From contig JAKUCV010002454.1 in assembly GCA_028386065.3 (NCBI GenBank), positions 27,987 through 91,986 of the forward strand: 64,000 nt of DNA, in the 5' to 3' direction. Both the position numbers and the translations under genes were made by a program. The notes under the pieces are model-generated. The model was not told where the DNA came from, made no database searches, and saw only the letters and a list, made by a program, of their open reading frames with translations. Positions 14,052-25,724 of the stretch are shown here, piece after piece (positions within the stretch are counted from its first letter, which is position 1; each line of letters opens with the position of its first letter). This DNA comes from Turnera subulata. Taxonomy: Eukaryota; Streptophyta; Magnoliopsida; Malpighiales; Passifloraceae.

Positions 14052-14091
14052 GAGGAGAAGAAGAAGAAGAAGAAGAAGAAGAAGAAGATAA
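14052..14091. repeat. (GAA)n microsatellite in the HSP70 leader
   Basis: About 11-12 uninterrupted GAA units on the + strand, or CTT/TTC in the transcript of the HSP70 gene. It is probably length-variable between individuals. Confidence 0.85.
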
Positions 14092-14172
14092 GAGGAGTGA
14101 AGAGAAGAGGGAGGGTTTAGTTGGGGTTATAGAGGGGGACGTGGACCGGAGAGGAGGTGAGGGTTAGGTGGT

Positions 14173-14193
14173 GACACGTGTCATATTCTAGAA
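14173..14193. promoter_or_regulatory. G-box plus heat-shock element
   Basis: GACACGTGTC (14173-14182) is a perfect CACGTG palindrome bound by bZIP/bHLH factors. Three bases on is TTCTAGAA (14186-14193), two inverted nGAAn units of an HSF site. Their placement about 45-60 bp above the HSP70 TATA supports function. Confidence 0.65.
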
Positions 14194-14558
14194 CAATCTA
14201 CTACTAAGGCTACCCGGGGGCTCACTGGGTGGTGTTTTTGGACGGTAGCGATGGTGGCCGTTGGATTGGCCGCTGGCTCCCCAGTTTTGGAAATATCGAG
14301 GTGCTTCCAGCCTCCCCCTCCAGAGTTCCAGTAGTTACCACTCGTGGGCTTTGGGCTCCCACATCCAGCCTTCAGTGTTTTTGCTTTCTTGGACTTTAAC
14401 TTTGTCTGAAGCCCAAATAGACTACCACTGCCCATCATGGCCCATTAACTGTTTTACAATTTTGGCTCTCTTTTTATTTGTTTTTTATTTTATACAGTTT
14501 TAAAATCAAATCCATCCATGACCAATATTGTGGAAGAGATTCAAATGGTAAGCATTTA

Positions 14559-14975
14559 CAGTCCGTTTGGTATCAATTTGGAATTGGAATTGAATTCAAA
14601 TTATTAAAAATTTAGAATTTGAATTCATTATGAAATCAATTTCCATGTTTGGTATACTTTTTAATAATAAGGAATTGAATTCAATTCCAATATTTGGTAT
14701 AAATCAAATTATCAATTGAATTGTTAAAATTACCTAAGTTGTCCTTTTACTGGAAAAAAACTAAAATAAGAATATAGGGTTATTTTTGTCATTTAGACAT
14801 ACCAATACTTATCCAATGGAATTGAATTCCAAATCCGATAGGTTTTGCTTGGATTTGAAATATTACCAAAATATTGCTCTAAAAATTAAAAATAGAATTC
14901 AATTCCTATTTTAAGTGAAGTAGAATTATACCAAATTAAGGAATTGAAATCAATTCCATGATACCAAACGGAGTG
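14559..14975. mobile_element. Tourist-like (PIF/Harbinger) MITE
   Basis: A 417-bp AT-rich, non-coding element. Its ends are CAGTCCGTTTGGTATCA (14559-14575) and, reading inward from the right, CACTCCGTTTGGTATCA (14975-14959), 16 of 17 matching. TTA flanks it on both sides (14556-14558, 14976-14978), the target duplication of PIF/Harbinger transposases. The interior is full of variants of GGAATTGAATTC, giving internal self-complementarity. Confidence 0.87.
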
Positions 14976-14978
14976 TTA

Positions 14979-16708
14979 GTTTCAACTAAGGAGGTTTCGA
15001 ATTTGAATCTTCCTTTGATTTTGATTTGATTTTGTTAATAGGTTTAGAGTTTAATAGCTTATTATGTGCCTCTAGAACACAAGATAAAAAAATCCTTTTA
15101 TTAATTATCTTTCACAATTCTAGACTAGTGTACATAGTGTGATAGAGGCATGTTGTGTTAATTGTTATTTTTTTTACAAAAAAAAACACACAAAAAAATT
15201 TGGGTTGCCATTTGCCACGAGTCTGGTAATAAAATCTAACATTAAAAAACAACATCTGATTTGTCTAACGTCCAAAAATAGACAGCCTGAAAACGAAACG
15301 AACTAATTTCAGCCAGTTTTTAGTTTTTTACGTGGAATTTGATTTGAGTAGATTGTTTTCTTTATTCAATCACAATCAATTCCAGATACAGTATCCAGAG
15401 ATTAACAAAATCAAAATAATTAACATGTTCATACGAGATAGAGATCCAATGAGAGAATAAATAAGCTCATTTATAATGCAAGTACATAAATGAAATTTCG
15501 CAACTTGTCATTATATTACTACCTGGAAGGTAGTTTTTGTGTGTGTTTCTTAATTAATAACTATGAGAGGTTGTCTGATTCCACTCCATAAAACCTGACT
15601 CATGATGCAGTATTTAGCTTCTCAATAATCCTCCCTTTAATCATCGATCAAGGGCAAGAGTAATGCTAGTATATACTTGGAACTTGGTTGATCAAATTGG
15701 ACAATTACTACCCATCATGTATTGTTTTTGGTCAACTTTTATCTCTCGAATCCGTTGAAAAATTCGGGAAACAACACCTCACTCCATTTCTTCACATGTC
15801 AAAAGAATCCCTCTGGTCAAACCACAAAATAATACTTTAATTTCACTCCCATTAAAATCATCAAATCTTCTCTCTCTCTCTCTTTCTTTTGCTGCCCATT
15901 TCCACACATTCTAGCACCATTGAATAACCAACCTCTTGATTAGGGTTTTTCTCTCTCTAGAAACGCACGTCATTCTCCATAGAATCCAATTCTGCAGCAG
16001 CTGCTGCAATTGCTTTTTATTTCCGTTGTCCTCTGTTTTATTGCTCCAATACCCTTCTTCAAGCTTCAATCTTGGGGAAGTTTTGAGTGAAAAAGTGAGA
16101 AGAGAGAGAAAAAAATCCCATTATCAAGCATCGATTTTTGCTGCGATTTCACCGTATTTTGGAGCTTAGCTATGTTGTAAGCTTGAAGAAAAGCGATTGA
16201 AGGAAGCTCGTGATTACATCATACGAAAATGTGCGGATTCTACTCTAACTTCAGCTTCACATGACAGTGATTTGATTGCGTGAAGCAGTTTAGATCTAGA
16301 TTTTGAGTAAAAACTTTGTTCTATTCACTTCATTCGAGCATCGGTTGTTTTTTTTTAAAAAAAAATGATTCAAGTGATTTTGTATCCAACCCAACTTCAG
16401 GATTTCTTGCTACTGGTTAGCTGTTTTTACATTTAAGTGTTTTTTTGTTTCTTAGATTTTTCTTTTAGTTTGCTTTTGAGGGGGAAAGTATGTGAATTGT
16501 GGCTATTTTGTCCTTAAATTATCAGGGGTTAACCTATCTGGAGCTTTATGTAGTTCATGCATGCTTTCCTGCTTCAAAGTCATGATCTTTATCATTTTTG
16601 AGCATGCATGTGCATATTTGGGCTGCCTAGAGCTAAATAGTTGCGTTTTGAATTGGAAGCAGAATTGGGTCCTGGCTTTTTCTAAAGAACAGTGATGTGT
16701 GCTGAGTA
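14979..16708. other. Upstream region and 5' UTR of the MACPF gene
   Basis: No other gene is visible. A (TC)n run lies at about 15870-15892. From about 15900 the sequence looks like a transcribed leader; a possible leader intron could run from gtaagc near 16177 to an acceptor near 16690, but this is not certain. Confidence 0.4.
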
Positions 16709-19700
16709 ATGGCGCTCAGAGTTCCAGCTCCCAAGGCAGCTGAGATTGCAATCGGGTCCATAGGGCGGGGATATGATATTGCAATCGATCTAAGGTTGAG
16801 ATACTGTAAAGGCGATCCAAAGCATCCTCGGTTAATCGAGATTGATGAAGATGAAAGTCGAGAGATTGTTTTGCCCGGTGGCATTTCAATCCCCAACGTG
16901 TCCAAATCCATAAAATGTGATAAAGGAGAGAGAACCCGGTTCAGGTCTGATGTCCTGTCATTCCAGCAGGTAATGGCTAATTGTTTTACATAGTTGCCTC
17001 AGCTTGAATATAATTTTCAATATACTGATGTGCCATTGATTTGTATACGATATACTTTGGCTGTTCATCTGTGAGAACAGTTGAACAGATTGCAATTCGT
17101 TTTGGTCTCATGCTGTGTTTCAGGATTTCTTTACTGCTCTGCCTTCCAGTGCTTGTGCTGAATGATTAAGTGGATTTGTTGTGATACTTATATTGTTCGG
17201 CTGGTTCATTTGGTTGGCTTAATTGCTTCCTCTTTGATCTCCCATGCCTCCCGTTTGCTTGGATTTTCGATTTCCTATATGTTGTCCTCTCATATATTTT
17301 TTTTCGATCCTTCGAAAATTAACCTTCTTTTACGCTTTCTTTCTTTTTTTTGGCTCTTGCTCTATGCTTGTTAGCATTAGGATGTCATGGTGTTTAAGAT
17401 ACTGGGTCGGATGATGAGGAATTTCCTTGGTCTGTAATGTCATTATATTCACAGTAGACATATATCATTTATCTTTTCCGTTCTGTCTCTCATCCGTTTC
17501 TTTTGCTTCTCCCCTTCCAGATGTCAGAGCAGTTCAACCAGGAACTATCCCTGACTGGAAAAATTCCATCAGGTCTCTTTAACTCCATGTTTGAGTATTC
17601 GGGTTGTTGGCAGAAAGATGCAGCTAATACTAAAGCCCTTGCTTTTGATGGAGTATTCATTTCACTTTACACAGTCGCGTTGGAAAAATCTCAGATGGTA
17701 CTCTGCGATCATGTTAAGAGGGCCGTACCTTCGGCATGGGAGCCTGCAGCACTAGCAAAGTAAGCTTTATTTTGTATCAAATGTTGATATTGTAGCTAAG
17801 TCATGCATCAGCTGAGTTTAATAGCCTTTCAATTATGACCTTGCTATGTAAGCATGATTCACTTCAGAAGTGCATGAAACTGGCTTCCGCCAGTTCAGTG
17901 GTGCAATAGAAGTCGCCGTGGGTTAAATTATTGCAATTATCTTTTTCCTGTTTTGGGAAGAAGTTGGTGGCAGTTAAGAAAAACTACCTGTCTTGGTTAT
18001 TTTTGGAAAATGAATGAAATTTTGATAGTTGATACTTATGATTCTTGCTGCAGGTTTATTGAGACATTTGGAACACACATTATTGTTGGGGTGAAGATGG
18101 GTGGGAAGGATGTAATATATGTAAAACAGCAACATTCATCCACTCTTCAGCCTGCTGATTTGCAGAAGAGATTGAAAGAGATGGCAGACAAGAGGTTCTT
18201 GGATACGAATGGGCAATATACTATGGCCTCTGAACAAGCTTTCCAGAGCAACAAGGTTTGTGGTTAACCATTCTACTCGACAATTTAGATTTTAAGCATC
18301 TATATGTGCAAACTGACTATGTGAAATTTATTACGAGCTACAAATTCTTGCAATCTGACTATTGAATTTTTTAAATGTATTGGGAGTTGAAGTTCAAGAG
18401 TAGAAACATGTATGATGCTGTTTCATGAGATATAAAGGGGAAACAATGGTGGATGTTTTTGACAGCTACATAATGCTGGTTGTGTCGTAATAATTATTGT
18501 CACATAATTTCCAAATTTTTCATGGTTATCTTCATAAGTTAGATCTATCCTGTGACATACTAAGCCTCTTCCTTATGGCACAAAGTTGTATTTGTGCCAG
18601 AATTCGGCCATCTCCATATTTGCCTCGATCTGAGTTGGCTATATATATTTGTAATCTTTTCATTGTTATGGTTCTTTGAAACTGTTTGAGAAAATGGTTC
18701 TATCGGCTTTCATGCTTTGAGGCATCTCATATTATCATTTTTCTCTCAGTTTGAAATCAGGGAGCAGAGGCTACGGTTTGCTGAAATCAGTCCGTCAAGT
18801 TCTTATTCTCACAAGGAGGTATTGTTTCCCAATGATTCAGTATATGCTAGTCAAAGTGTGCAGAGTTCTTACTGGTTTTAATTAAGATCCGGTTGTTCAC
18901 CCATTTCTATTATCTTTCAATTGTTGTGATGGCAGGATATTGTCAGAATATACAAGAGGAGAGGCGGAAGTGATAATGGGGGCCTATCCCATAGTGAATG
19001 GTTACACACTGTTCAATCAGAGCCAGATGTTATCTCAATGGCGTTTATCCCCATAACCTCTCTGTTGACCGGTGTCTCTGGGAGTGGATTTTTAAGCCAT
19101 GCCATAAATCTTTATCTACGATGTAAGCAAACACAGTTTGTCAGTTTGGTTCTGTTCTACACGCTGTTAAGTATTTGAATTACATATTGAAATTAGGGAT
19201 AATCCGACTCCCTTTTCTGTGGAGCTTTTTGCAGAATGTCTTAATATATATTTTTTTTGATATAGAAGTCTTAACGAATCATCTCGGCCTCATTTCTCTC
19301 TATATAAGAGATTGGCATGTTCATTCCTTCACTTTTCTCCTATTGCCTTGTCTTTTCGCTCTCATTCTAACTACTTCTTTTCCTCATCCATTACAGATAA
19401 GCCCCCAATTGAGGAGCTACACCAATTTTTGGAATTTCAGCTGCCAAGACAGTGGGCGCCAGTGTTCAGTGAACTTCCACTTGGTCCGCAACGGAAGCAA
19501 CAAAATACAGCATCTTTACAGTTTAGCCTTATGGGGCCCAAGCTTTTCGTGAACACTACACCAGTAAAGCTTCTGCCTTGTTGCATTAATTATTCTTCTG
19601 AAAGGTCTTCTGTGTTTTAATATTCTGCCTCTAAACTTGTTTATAGGTTGATGTGGGAAAGAGACCAGTAACTGGTCTTCGGCTTTATCTAGAAGGCAAA

Positions 19701-20333
19701 AGAAGCAATCGCTTGGCCATACATTTGCAGCATCTATCTTCTCTTCCAAAGATTTTCCAGCTCACAGATGATCCAAATGGTAATTTCCGCAGAGAGTCAT
19801 ATGATAGGAAATACTATGAGAAAGTTCAATGGAAACATTTCTCCCATGTCTGTACCGCTCCTGTCGAGTCTGATGAGATTCTTTCTATAGTAACTGGAGC
19901 ACAGTTGCAGGTTGAGAATTCTGGTTTCAGGAACATTCTCTTCTTACGGCTTCGTTTCTCTACTGTGTCGGGTGCTGTAGTTGTAAAGCATCCAGAGTGG
20001 GATGGATCACCTGGATTGGCACCCAAGTCTGGCATTATATCAACTTTAATCAGCCATCACTTCACATCAGTTCAGAAGGCACCCCCAAGGCCAGCAGATG
20101 TGAATATAAATTCAGCTGTATACCCCGGGGGTCCGCCAGTGCCTGTCCAAGCCCCCAAGCTATTGAAATTTGTTGATACGACAGAGATGACAAGGGGGCC
20201 ACAGGAGACCCCCGGATACTGGGTTGTTTCCGGTGCAAGACTGGTAGTTGAGAAGGGTAGGATATCTCTGCGGGTGAAGTATTCGTTGTTGACTATAGTG
20301 TTACCTGACGAAGATACGGAAGCAGAGCTGTAG
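16709..20333 (+). CDS. MACPF-domain protein of the CAD1/NSL1 family, seven exons
   Basis: Exons: 16709-16969, 17521-17759, 18054-18255, 18750-18818, 18936-19122, 19397-19563 and 19647-20333. All borders are GT-AG and the joined frame gives 603 aa, as in plant MACPF proteins. The family signature is FGTHIIVGVKMGG (172-184), the Y/F-G-T-H...GG core of the membrane-attack-complex/perforin fold. The N-terminus (MALRVPAPKAAEIAIGSIGRGYD) and C-terminal half closely follow the Arabidopsis member At4g24290 as I recall it. Related proteins CAD1 and NSL1 restrain salicylic-acid-dependent immunity and cell death. Whether plant members form pores is not settled. There is no signal peptide, which fits the plant family. 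No truncation or missing core residue is seen. Confidence 0.95.
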
Positions 20334-21114
20334 CCAATATTCTTTGGGAAGTTGAAGAAAAGCAACGAGGAAGGGAAAAGAAAGAGGGTTAATCATTGGG
20401 TGGTTTGTGCTGTTTTGGATGGTTCAAATGGCTTCTGTGTTGAGTGATGGGAAAGAGTAGCTATAGGGATTATGCTTGGCAAATAGTTGTATTGTGCTCA
20501 TCACCATTTTTTAAAACCTGTTAATGTAATTGTGCTTCTTCTGTAGATTCTTTTATAATGCGGTTTAATGCCACACCACATCCCCATTCTGGAAAAAGCT
20601 CTCTCTTCACTTTTTCTTTAAGGCTGTCTGTGCTGAAATTTCACTGATAAGCAAATGACCTTTGCAAGAAAATTCAGTGGTCCATTCCTCCTATAGCACC
20701 GCACGAAATACAGTCTGACAATAACGATTAACTGATACAGATAGTGCATCAAGAGAAGTTGGTTTTTCTTTTATTTTCTTGTTTTCAAACAAAGAAGTTC
20801 ATATAGTGACGAAAATGATTTCATGCATAATCAAACCTGCCACAAGGATTCAAAGGTCACTCTAGGATATAACTGTCACAGACGACATGTCAAGCTGGAC
20901 CGTTTGCTCATGAAGTATATATTGTTGAAAGCGATTACTCTCTCAGCCCTAGAAAAAGCCCAAAGCTCTCGAGTTTGATACACACACTTCCTCTTCTTCC
21001 TCCTCTTTTCATTTCCTCCAAACCAAAATGGAACCCAACAAAGCTCACTAAAGAGTAAAACCCCCCAAATACAAAAACCCTTTGAAGAAGAAACAGAGAC
21101 CAAAACCCACAACA
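20334..21114. other. Intergenic region between MACPF and bL12m genes
   Basis: Holds the MACPF 3' UTR and the bL12m promoter. No additional gene is seen. Confidence 0.5.
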
Positions 21115-21621
21115 ATGGGTTCCATAAAAACGCTCACCAGACTCTTCGCCACCGCCCATAAACCCACCGCCGTCTCCCGCTCTCTCTCCACCGCCACCGA
21201 ATCCAGAACCCAGAAGCTGGAACTGATCGCCGACGAGCTCCTCGACCTCTCCAAGCTCGAGCGCTACGATTACATGGTCCTCTTCAACCACAAACTGGGT
21301 TTGAATCGGTTCGCCCCCGTGGGTGCCGGACCCATTCTGTCCGGCTCCGGCGGAGCAGGATCTGGGTCGGCGGACGCGAAGCCTGCGGCGGCAGCGGCGG
21401 CGGAGAAGAAGACATTCGATGTTAAGCTTGAGAAGTTTGATGCGGCGGCGAAGCTCAAGATTGTGAAGGAAATCAGGGGCTTTACGGATTTGGGGCTCAA
21501 GGAAGCCAAGGACTTGGTGGAGAAAGCGCCGGTGGTGGTCAAAAAGGGGCTCACTAAAGAGGAGGCTAATTCAATTGTTGAGAAGTTTAAAGCATTGGGT
21601 GCTACTGCTGTACTTGAATGA
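21115..21621 (+). CDS. Mitochondrial 50S-type ribosomal protein bL12m (L7/L12)
   Basis: A component of the stalk of the mitochondrial large ribosomal subunit, which recruits translation GTPases. It is an intronless gene of 168 aa. Residues 1 to about 35 are Arg/Ser/Thr-rich and lack acids at first, as expected of a mitochondrial presequence. They are followed by the N-terminal dimerisation segment ([20 protein letters not shown]), an Ala/Gly-rich hinge, and the C-terminal domain from about 101 ([20 protein letters not shown]... [13 protein letters not shown] ... [19 protein letters not shown]). The diagnostic L12 sequence KIxVIKxxRxxTxLGLKEAKxxVE is recognisable with small changes. I start at the ATG at 21115; the open frame extends upstream only through a TTG. 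The chloroplast form has a different hinge and transit peptide, so mitochondrial is the better call. Confidence 0.92.
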   Translation: MGSIKTLTRLFATAHKPTAVSRSLSTATESRTQKLELIADELLDLSKLERYDYMVLFNHKLGLNRFAPVGAGPILSGSGGAGSGSADAKPAAAAAAEKKTFDVKLEKFDAAAKLKIVKEIRGFTDLGLKEAKDLVEKAPVVVKKGLTKEEANSIVEKFKALGATAVLE

Positions 21622-22873
21622 ATTGATTCAATGAAGTATGTCTTTCTTCTTCTTTTTTAATTCTCGTAGAATTATTCTGGGTTTTTGTTTTAGCGAGTTA
21701 TGTAGAATAATAAAAATATGATACATCAATGGAACAGGAGAAGGGTAATTGGGAAGTTGATGACTTGATGGTTTAACTGAAATGGGTTCTTGGTGTTTTT
21801 GATTGGCATGTTAAAACAGAACCCTTCTTCTACATTCACGATACTGATGTCTTGAGCTGGCTTAGAAACCATTGAACTCTCGAGTTTTGGGGATTCTTTT
21901 TGTTGTAAGTCGTTTTAGTAGACGGGGTAGCTTCTTCTGTGCTCCATTCATGCCAACAAGGATGTCTATCTGCGTCCTACAACATTCGTAATTGAGGCTA
22001 TCTTTGCTGATGCTTCTTCGTTCGTTGTTTTCACTGTGGACCGTGATGGCTGGATAGTTGGAAAATGCTCATGGATGTTGCTTTTGATTAATTGCAAGCT
22101 TGCAACTTGTAAGCAATTTCATTTATGTAACAATTTCATGTCATATCACATCTGGCGTTGGTGTGAGAATAAACCTGCCACAATTGTTTTTACACCCTCC
22201 GGAGGGTTGATTGCGATAGAAATAGTTAGTGTTTCTTACAACTTTTTGGTTCAGGAAAAAAGAAAAAACTGTTACACGCTATCAAATGTTGTTTCCCATA
22301 GTAGGGTATTTGTGTTAATTTCACCAGGATGCCTTTTGCTTCAAGCAGCAATAGCAAAGCCGCGATAGCTACTGGCAATTTGAGAAACCAGGAAGCCTTC
22401 TGTTTGCAGCTGCGATTTCTTTTATTAAGCCCTTAATACATGTATGCTTCCGCATTGTGAACTATAAGATTATTCCACAATCAGGCAGAAGCAAAGCAAT
22501 ATCCCGTAGCTTTGATGGCTCACACCTGTGGGGCTGTCATTCTTGTTATACTGCTGGGAGTGGGAGAAAGCGGCGATGGTGGCATGCCCTCTACGAAGTG
22601 GCAAGCAAAGCCACCAACAAAATAGTAATTTCTTAGCAACATCTCCTGGTCCAAGAGGATCTCTATCTCAAGTACTTTCTTTCTTGGCCCAAGTGCTTTC
22701 ATCTACCATGTCTCGAAACACCAGTTTTCCTGTAACCAGAAATCTAAAGATGGCATAGGAACGAATTGCTGATCTAACAGCGCTAGGTTAGTACCTGGTA
22801 TAATGTGAAAGTCATGGGTTAGATGAAAGCAGAATGGCATAAGATTACCCTTTAGACCTGCCATCATCGTATC
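21622..22873. other. Convergent intergenic region between bL12m and the PPR gene
   Basis: Contains the 3' UTRs of both genes. Open frames here are short and show no known family. No repeat is recognised. Confidence 0.5.
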
Positions 22874-25252
22874 TTACCAAAAGTCATCGCAATTGCAAGT
22901 TCCATCCTTGAAATGGTGGTATCGACTAGTATCTCTTACGGTTATGCTTCTCTTTGTAATACGAGATATAAATTTTATGGCACTGTGGCAATCTCCACAA
23001 ATCCGCAAGTTCTTGGTGACTAATATGGGCTTGGTGGGGCTCAGGCTTAGAATTCCAAATGCAACGGCTAGTTTTTCACTGTGATAAAGGAGGGCTGTTT
23101 CCTTTTCTTCTTCTTCAACATCTTGAAGAACATAGCTTGACTCTGCTCGATAGCCCAACTTTATCATTTCCTTTAGTAGTTCATCTAGTTTGTTGTTTAT
23201 CTGTGCAATCTGTGGGTGTGACCTATCTCCACCAACAAATGCATGAACAACCCCACTCACCTCAGTCCAACTGCATCCTGGAATTTTCTTAAAACCTTGG
23301 TCCTTTTGGGCGACTCTTACTTGTGCTGCATCATCCCATCTTCCCGCAGCAGTATACATGTTGGACAGAAGAACAAAGTTTCCAGTACTTTCAGGTCCTA
23401 GCCTCTGAATTTTCTGCGCCACTTCTTCCCCAAGTTCGACATTCTTATGGACCCTACAAGCAGCAAGCAGGACGCTCCATACACCCACATCAGGTTCAAA
23501 GGGCATTCTTTCAATGAAATTGTGTGCCTCTTCGAGAAGTCCAGCCCTGCTAAGAAGATCAACCATGCATGTATAATGCTCCCTCCTGGGAACAATGTGA
23601 AAATCTCTAGTCATGGCATGAAACAATTCTTTACCTTCCATAACAAGTCCTGAATGGCTGCAAGCAGTTAAAACGGAAATGAAACTCACATCATCTGGCT
23701 TTAAACCATCTGTTTCCAAGGCGTTGAATAATGTCAGCGCTTCGATGCCAAGCCCATGAATTCCATAAGCAATAATCATGGAATTCCATGAGACAATATC
23801 CTTCTTGTTCATCCTATCAAAGACCTCTCTAGCAGTATTAATCCTCCCACACTTTGCATACATGTCAATGAGAGCATTGCAAACACTAACTTCTGTTGTA
23901 AATCCATGAATAATTGCATAACAGTGGCTGCAAGAACCGTGTCGTAGATCAGCCAAGTGGGAACAAGCCGACAAGATGCTTATAATGGTTGAGGAGTCTG
24001 GATTCATCCCACACAGTTGCATCTTGTGGAATACACGCAAACCCAGTTCTTCATTACCAGTTTGCACGCATCCTGAAATGATTGCACTAAATGAAACTGA
24101 GTCTCTCACAACCATCTCGTCGAAGAACGTTACCGTATCATTGATAATCCCACACTTGGCATACAATGAAAGCAAAGTATTTCCCACCGTTAAATCAAAG
24201 ATGTATCCTGACTTGATAGTGTAACAATGTAGGCATCTCCCTCTCCTCAAGTCGACCAGCTTTGCACAAGCTCGAAGCACAGTTGAAAGGGTCACTGCCG
24301 ATAGAATCATCGCTGCATCATCCTTGATCCCAATGAGCTGACGAAATAGCTCCAATGCCTCCGAAATAAAGTCACATGTAACATAAGCACCAATCATAGC
24401 ACTCCATGTCACTTCATTCTTGGCTGTACCCATCATGTCGAATATTCTTCTGGCATAGTGTACGCATTGACACTTCCCGTACACATCCAAAATCCCAGTT
24501 CCAACCAGCACATCATCAATGTGCCTCCTCCTAATACAAAACCCATGAATTTCCTTTCCATGTCTCAAGGCACTAGCTTGTGCCACAGCAGGAAGCACCC
24601 CCACAATTGTCGAGCAGTTGGGAATCACATCCCTTTGCATTCGCACAAGCAAATCCACCGTCTCATCATAGTGGTTCCCATGTAAAGAAAACCCCGCAAT
24701 CACAGAATTCCATGCAACAACATCTCTCACAGGCATTTGATCAAACACTTCTCTCGCTTCACCCAAGCTCCCGCATTTGGCATACATATCTACCAACGCA
24801 GTGGAAACATAGGTATCGTACTGAAGCCCGAGTCTTTTGACGAGAAGATGAATATCTTTTCCTTCCTCTATCCATTGAAGAGCAGAACACGCTTTGAGAA
24901 CAAAGGGGAACGTGAATTTGGTGGGTTCGATGCCATGGGCGACCATTTTGCGATACAGATTGACGGATTCTTCAAAGGGTCCGTGCCAGGCATAGTGTCT
25001 GATCAAAAAGTTCCATAAGATAACACTTTTGGGCGTCTCGGGAATTCTATCGAACACCCGGCGAGCAAGAGAAAACTTGTTACAGACAACGTATAACCGC
25101 GCTAGCTTTTCGAGCAGGAAAGTAGTATGTGTCGGGTCTTCAGTTTTGGTTTTAAGGATGTATTGGTGGATTAGCTTCCCACAAGACAGAGATTTTGAGT
25201 GGATGCATGTTTCCAGGAGATTCTGTAGTCTGACTCCCGTTGCCCATGACAT
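22874..25252 (-). CDS. PLS-class pentatricopeptide repeat protein with E and DYW domains
   Basis: An intronless gene of 792 aa. Tandem PPR motifs of P, L and S type fill residues 50-600 (for example VSTALVDMYAKCGSLGEARE and VSVCNALIDMYAKCGRINTA), then E and E+ motifs (GVWSVLLAACRVHKN), the PG box KKIPGCSWTEV and a DYW deaminase domain. Zinc and catalytic residues are present: HSE at about 724-726, CGDC at 752-755, and the second site HHFKDGTCNC at about 779-788. The family binds organellar RNA and edits C to U; the RNA target is unknown. An organelle transit peptide is not obvious in the first residues. The last three residues are DFW, not DYW, a conservative change. No stop or frameshift is present. 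Confidence 0.95.
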   Translation of the reverse strand: MSWATGVRLQNLLETCIHSKSLSCGKLIHQYILKTKTEDPTHTTFLLEKLARLYVVCNKFSLARRVFDRIPETPKSVILWNFLIRHYAWHGPFEESVNLYRKMVAHGIEPTKFTFPFVLKACSALQWIEEGKDIHLLVKRLGLQYDTYVSTALVDMYAKCGSLGEAREVFDQMPVRDVVAWNSVIAGFSLHGNHYDETVDLLVRMQRDVIPNCSTIVGVLPAVAQASALRHGKEIHGFCIRRRHIDDVLVGTGILDVYGKCQCVHYARRIFDMMGTAKNEVTWSAMIGAYVTCDFISEALELFRQLIGIKDDAAMILSAVTLSTVLRACAKLVDLRRGRCLHCYTIKSGYIFDLTVGNTLLSLYAKCGIINDTVTFFDEMVVRDSVSFSAIISGCVQTGNEELGLRVFHKMQLCGMNPDSSTIISILSACSHLADLRHGSCSHCYAIIHGFTTEVSVCNALIDMYAKCGRINTAREVFDRMNKKDIVSWNSMIIAYGIHGLGIEALTLFNALETDGLKPDDVSFISVLTACSHSGLVMEGKELFHAMTRDFHIVPRREHYTCMVDLLSRAGLLEEAHNFIERMPFEPDVGVWSVLLAACRVHKNVELGEEVAQKIQRLGPESTGNFVLLSNMYTAAGRWDDAAQVRVAQKDQGFKKIPGCSWTEVSGVVHAFVGGDRSHPQIAQINNKLDELLKEMIKLGYRAESSYVLQDVEEEEKETALLYHSEKLAVAFGILSLSPTKPILVTKNLRICGDCHSAIKFISRITKRSITVRDTSRYHHFKDGTCNCDDFW

Positions 25253-25724
25253 GCTCTTCCCCTTCTTTTTGGCGCCAAAGACAAACTACCAACAGTTGTC
25301 CGAAAACTGTAAGCGGGTAGTTATACACTTTGAGCTAAAATATTTGGTTATCCTTTTTTAAGTTTTTTTTTTTAAAAAAAAAAAGAATGTTTTCTGCACT
25401 ATATCAACGTTTTCTTTTTAAGTGGAAAAAATGGCACTATATCAATATTTGGTCATTATTATCTATTTTTTTTTCTCTTTTGATATCAAAATGGGGACGA
25501 AGGGCAGTGCTCTGGATGGTTAGAAGTTGGGCAACATTTCAAGCATATTTTTTAAAGAAGATAACAAAAAAGGGGAACACTTAGTAGTAGAATAGAAGAG
25601 TATGGAACAGAAGTAGTAAAGACTTAAAAGATAGGAAGTGATGTACCATTTGGGTACTGCACAATTCTGTATATGATGATTAAAAGAGTCTTTTGGTACA
25701 TCAAAATGACAGTATAATGATCCC
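25253..25724. other. Intergenic region, PPR promoter side
   Basis: AT-rich with a T/A homopolymer at about 25362-25384. It serves as PPR promoter and as 3' region of the small membrane protein gene. No gene is seen. Confidence 0.45.

Larger units (their letters stand above)
13917..14555 (-). promoter_or_regulatory. 5' UTR and promoter of the plastid HSP70 gene
   Basis: Reading leftward on the minus strand, a TATAA lies at 14131-14127, about 210 bp before the ATG. The leader is crossed by a GAA/CTT microsatellite at about 14052-14091. Just upstream of the TATA are the 10-bp palindrome GACACGTGTC at 14173-14182 (G-box) and TTCTAGAA at 14186-14193, the core of a heat-shock element. This fits a light- or stress- and heat-responsive promoter. 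Farther out, 14210-14555 shows nothing further. Confidence 0.65.

Noticed and set aside
21082..21114. Longer bL12m start
   Set aside because: The upstream extension opens with TTG, not ATG, and lies in the leader. The ATG at 21115 gives a normal presequence.
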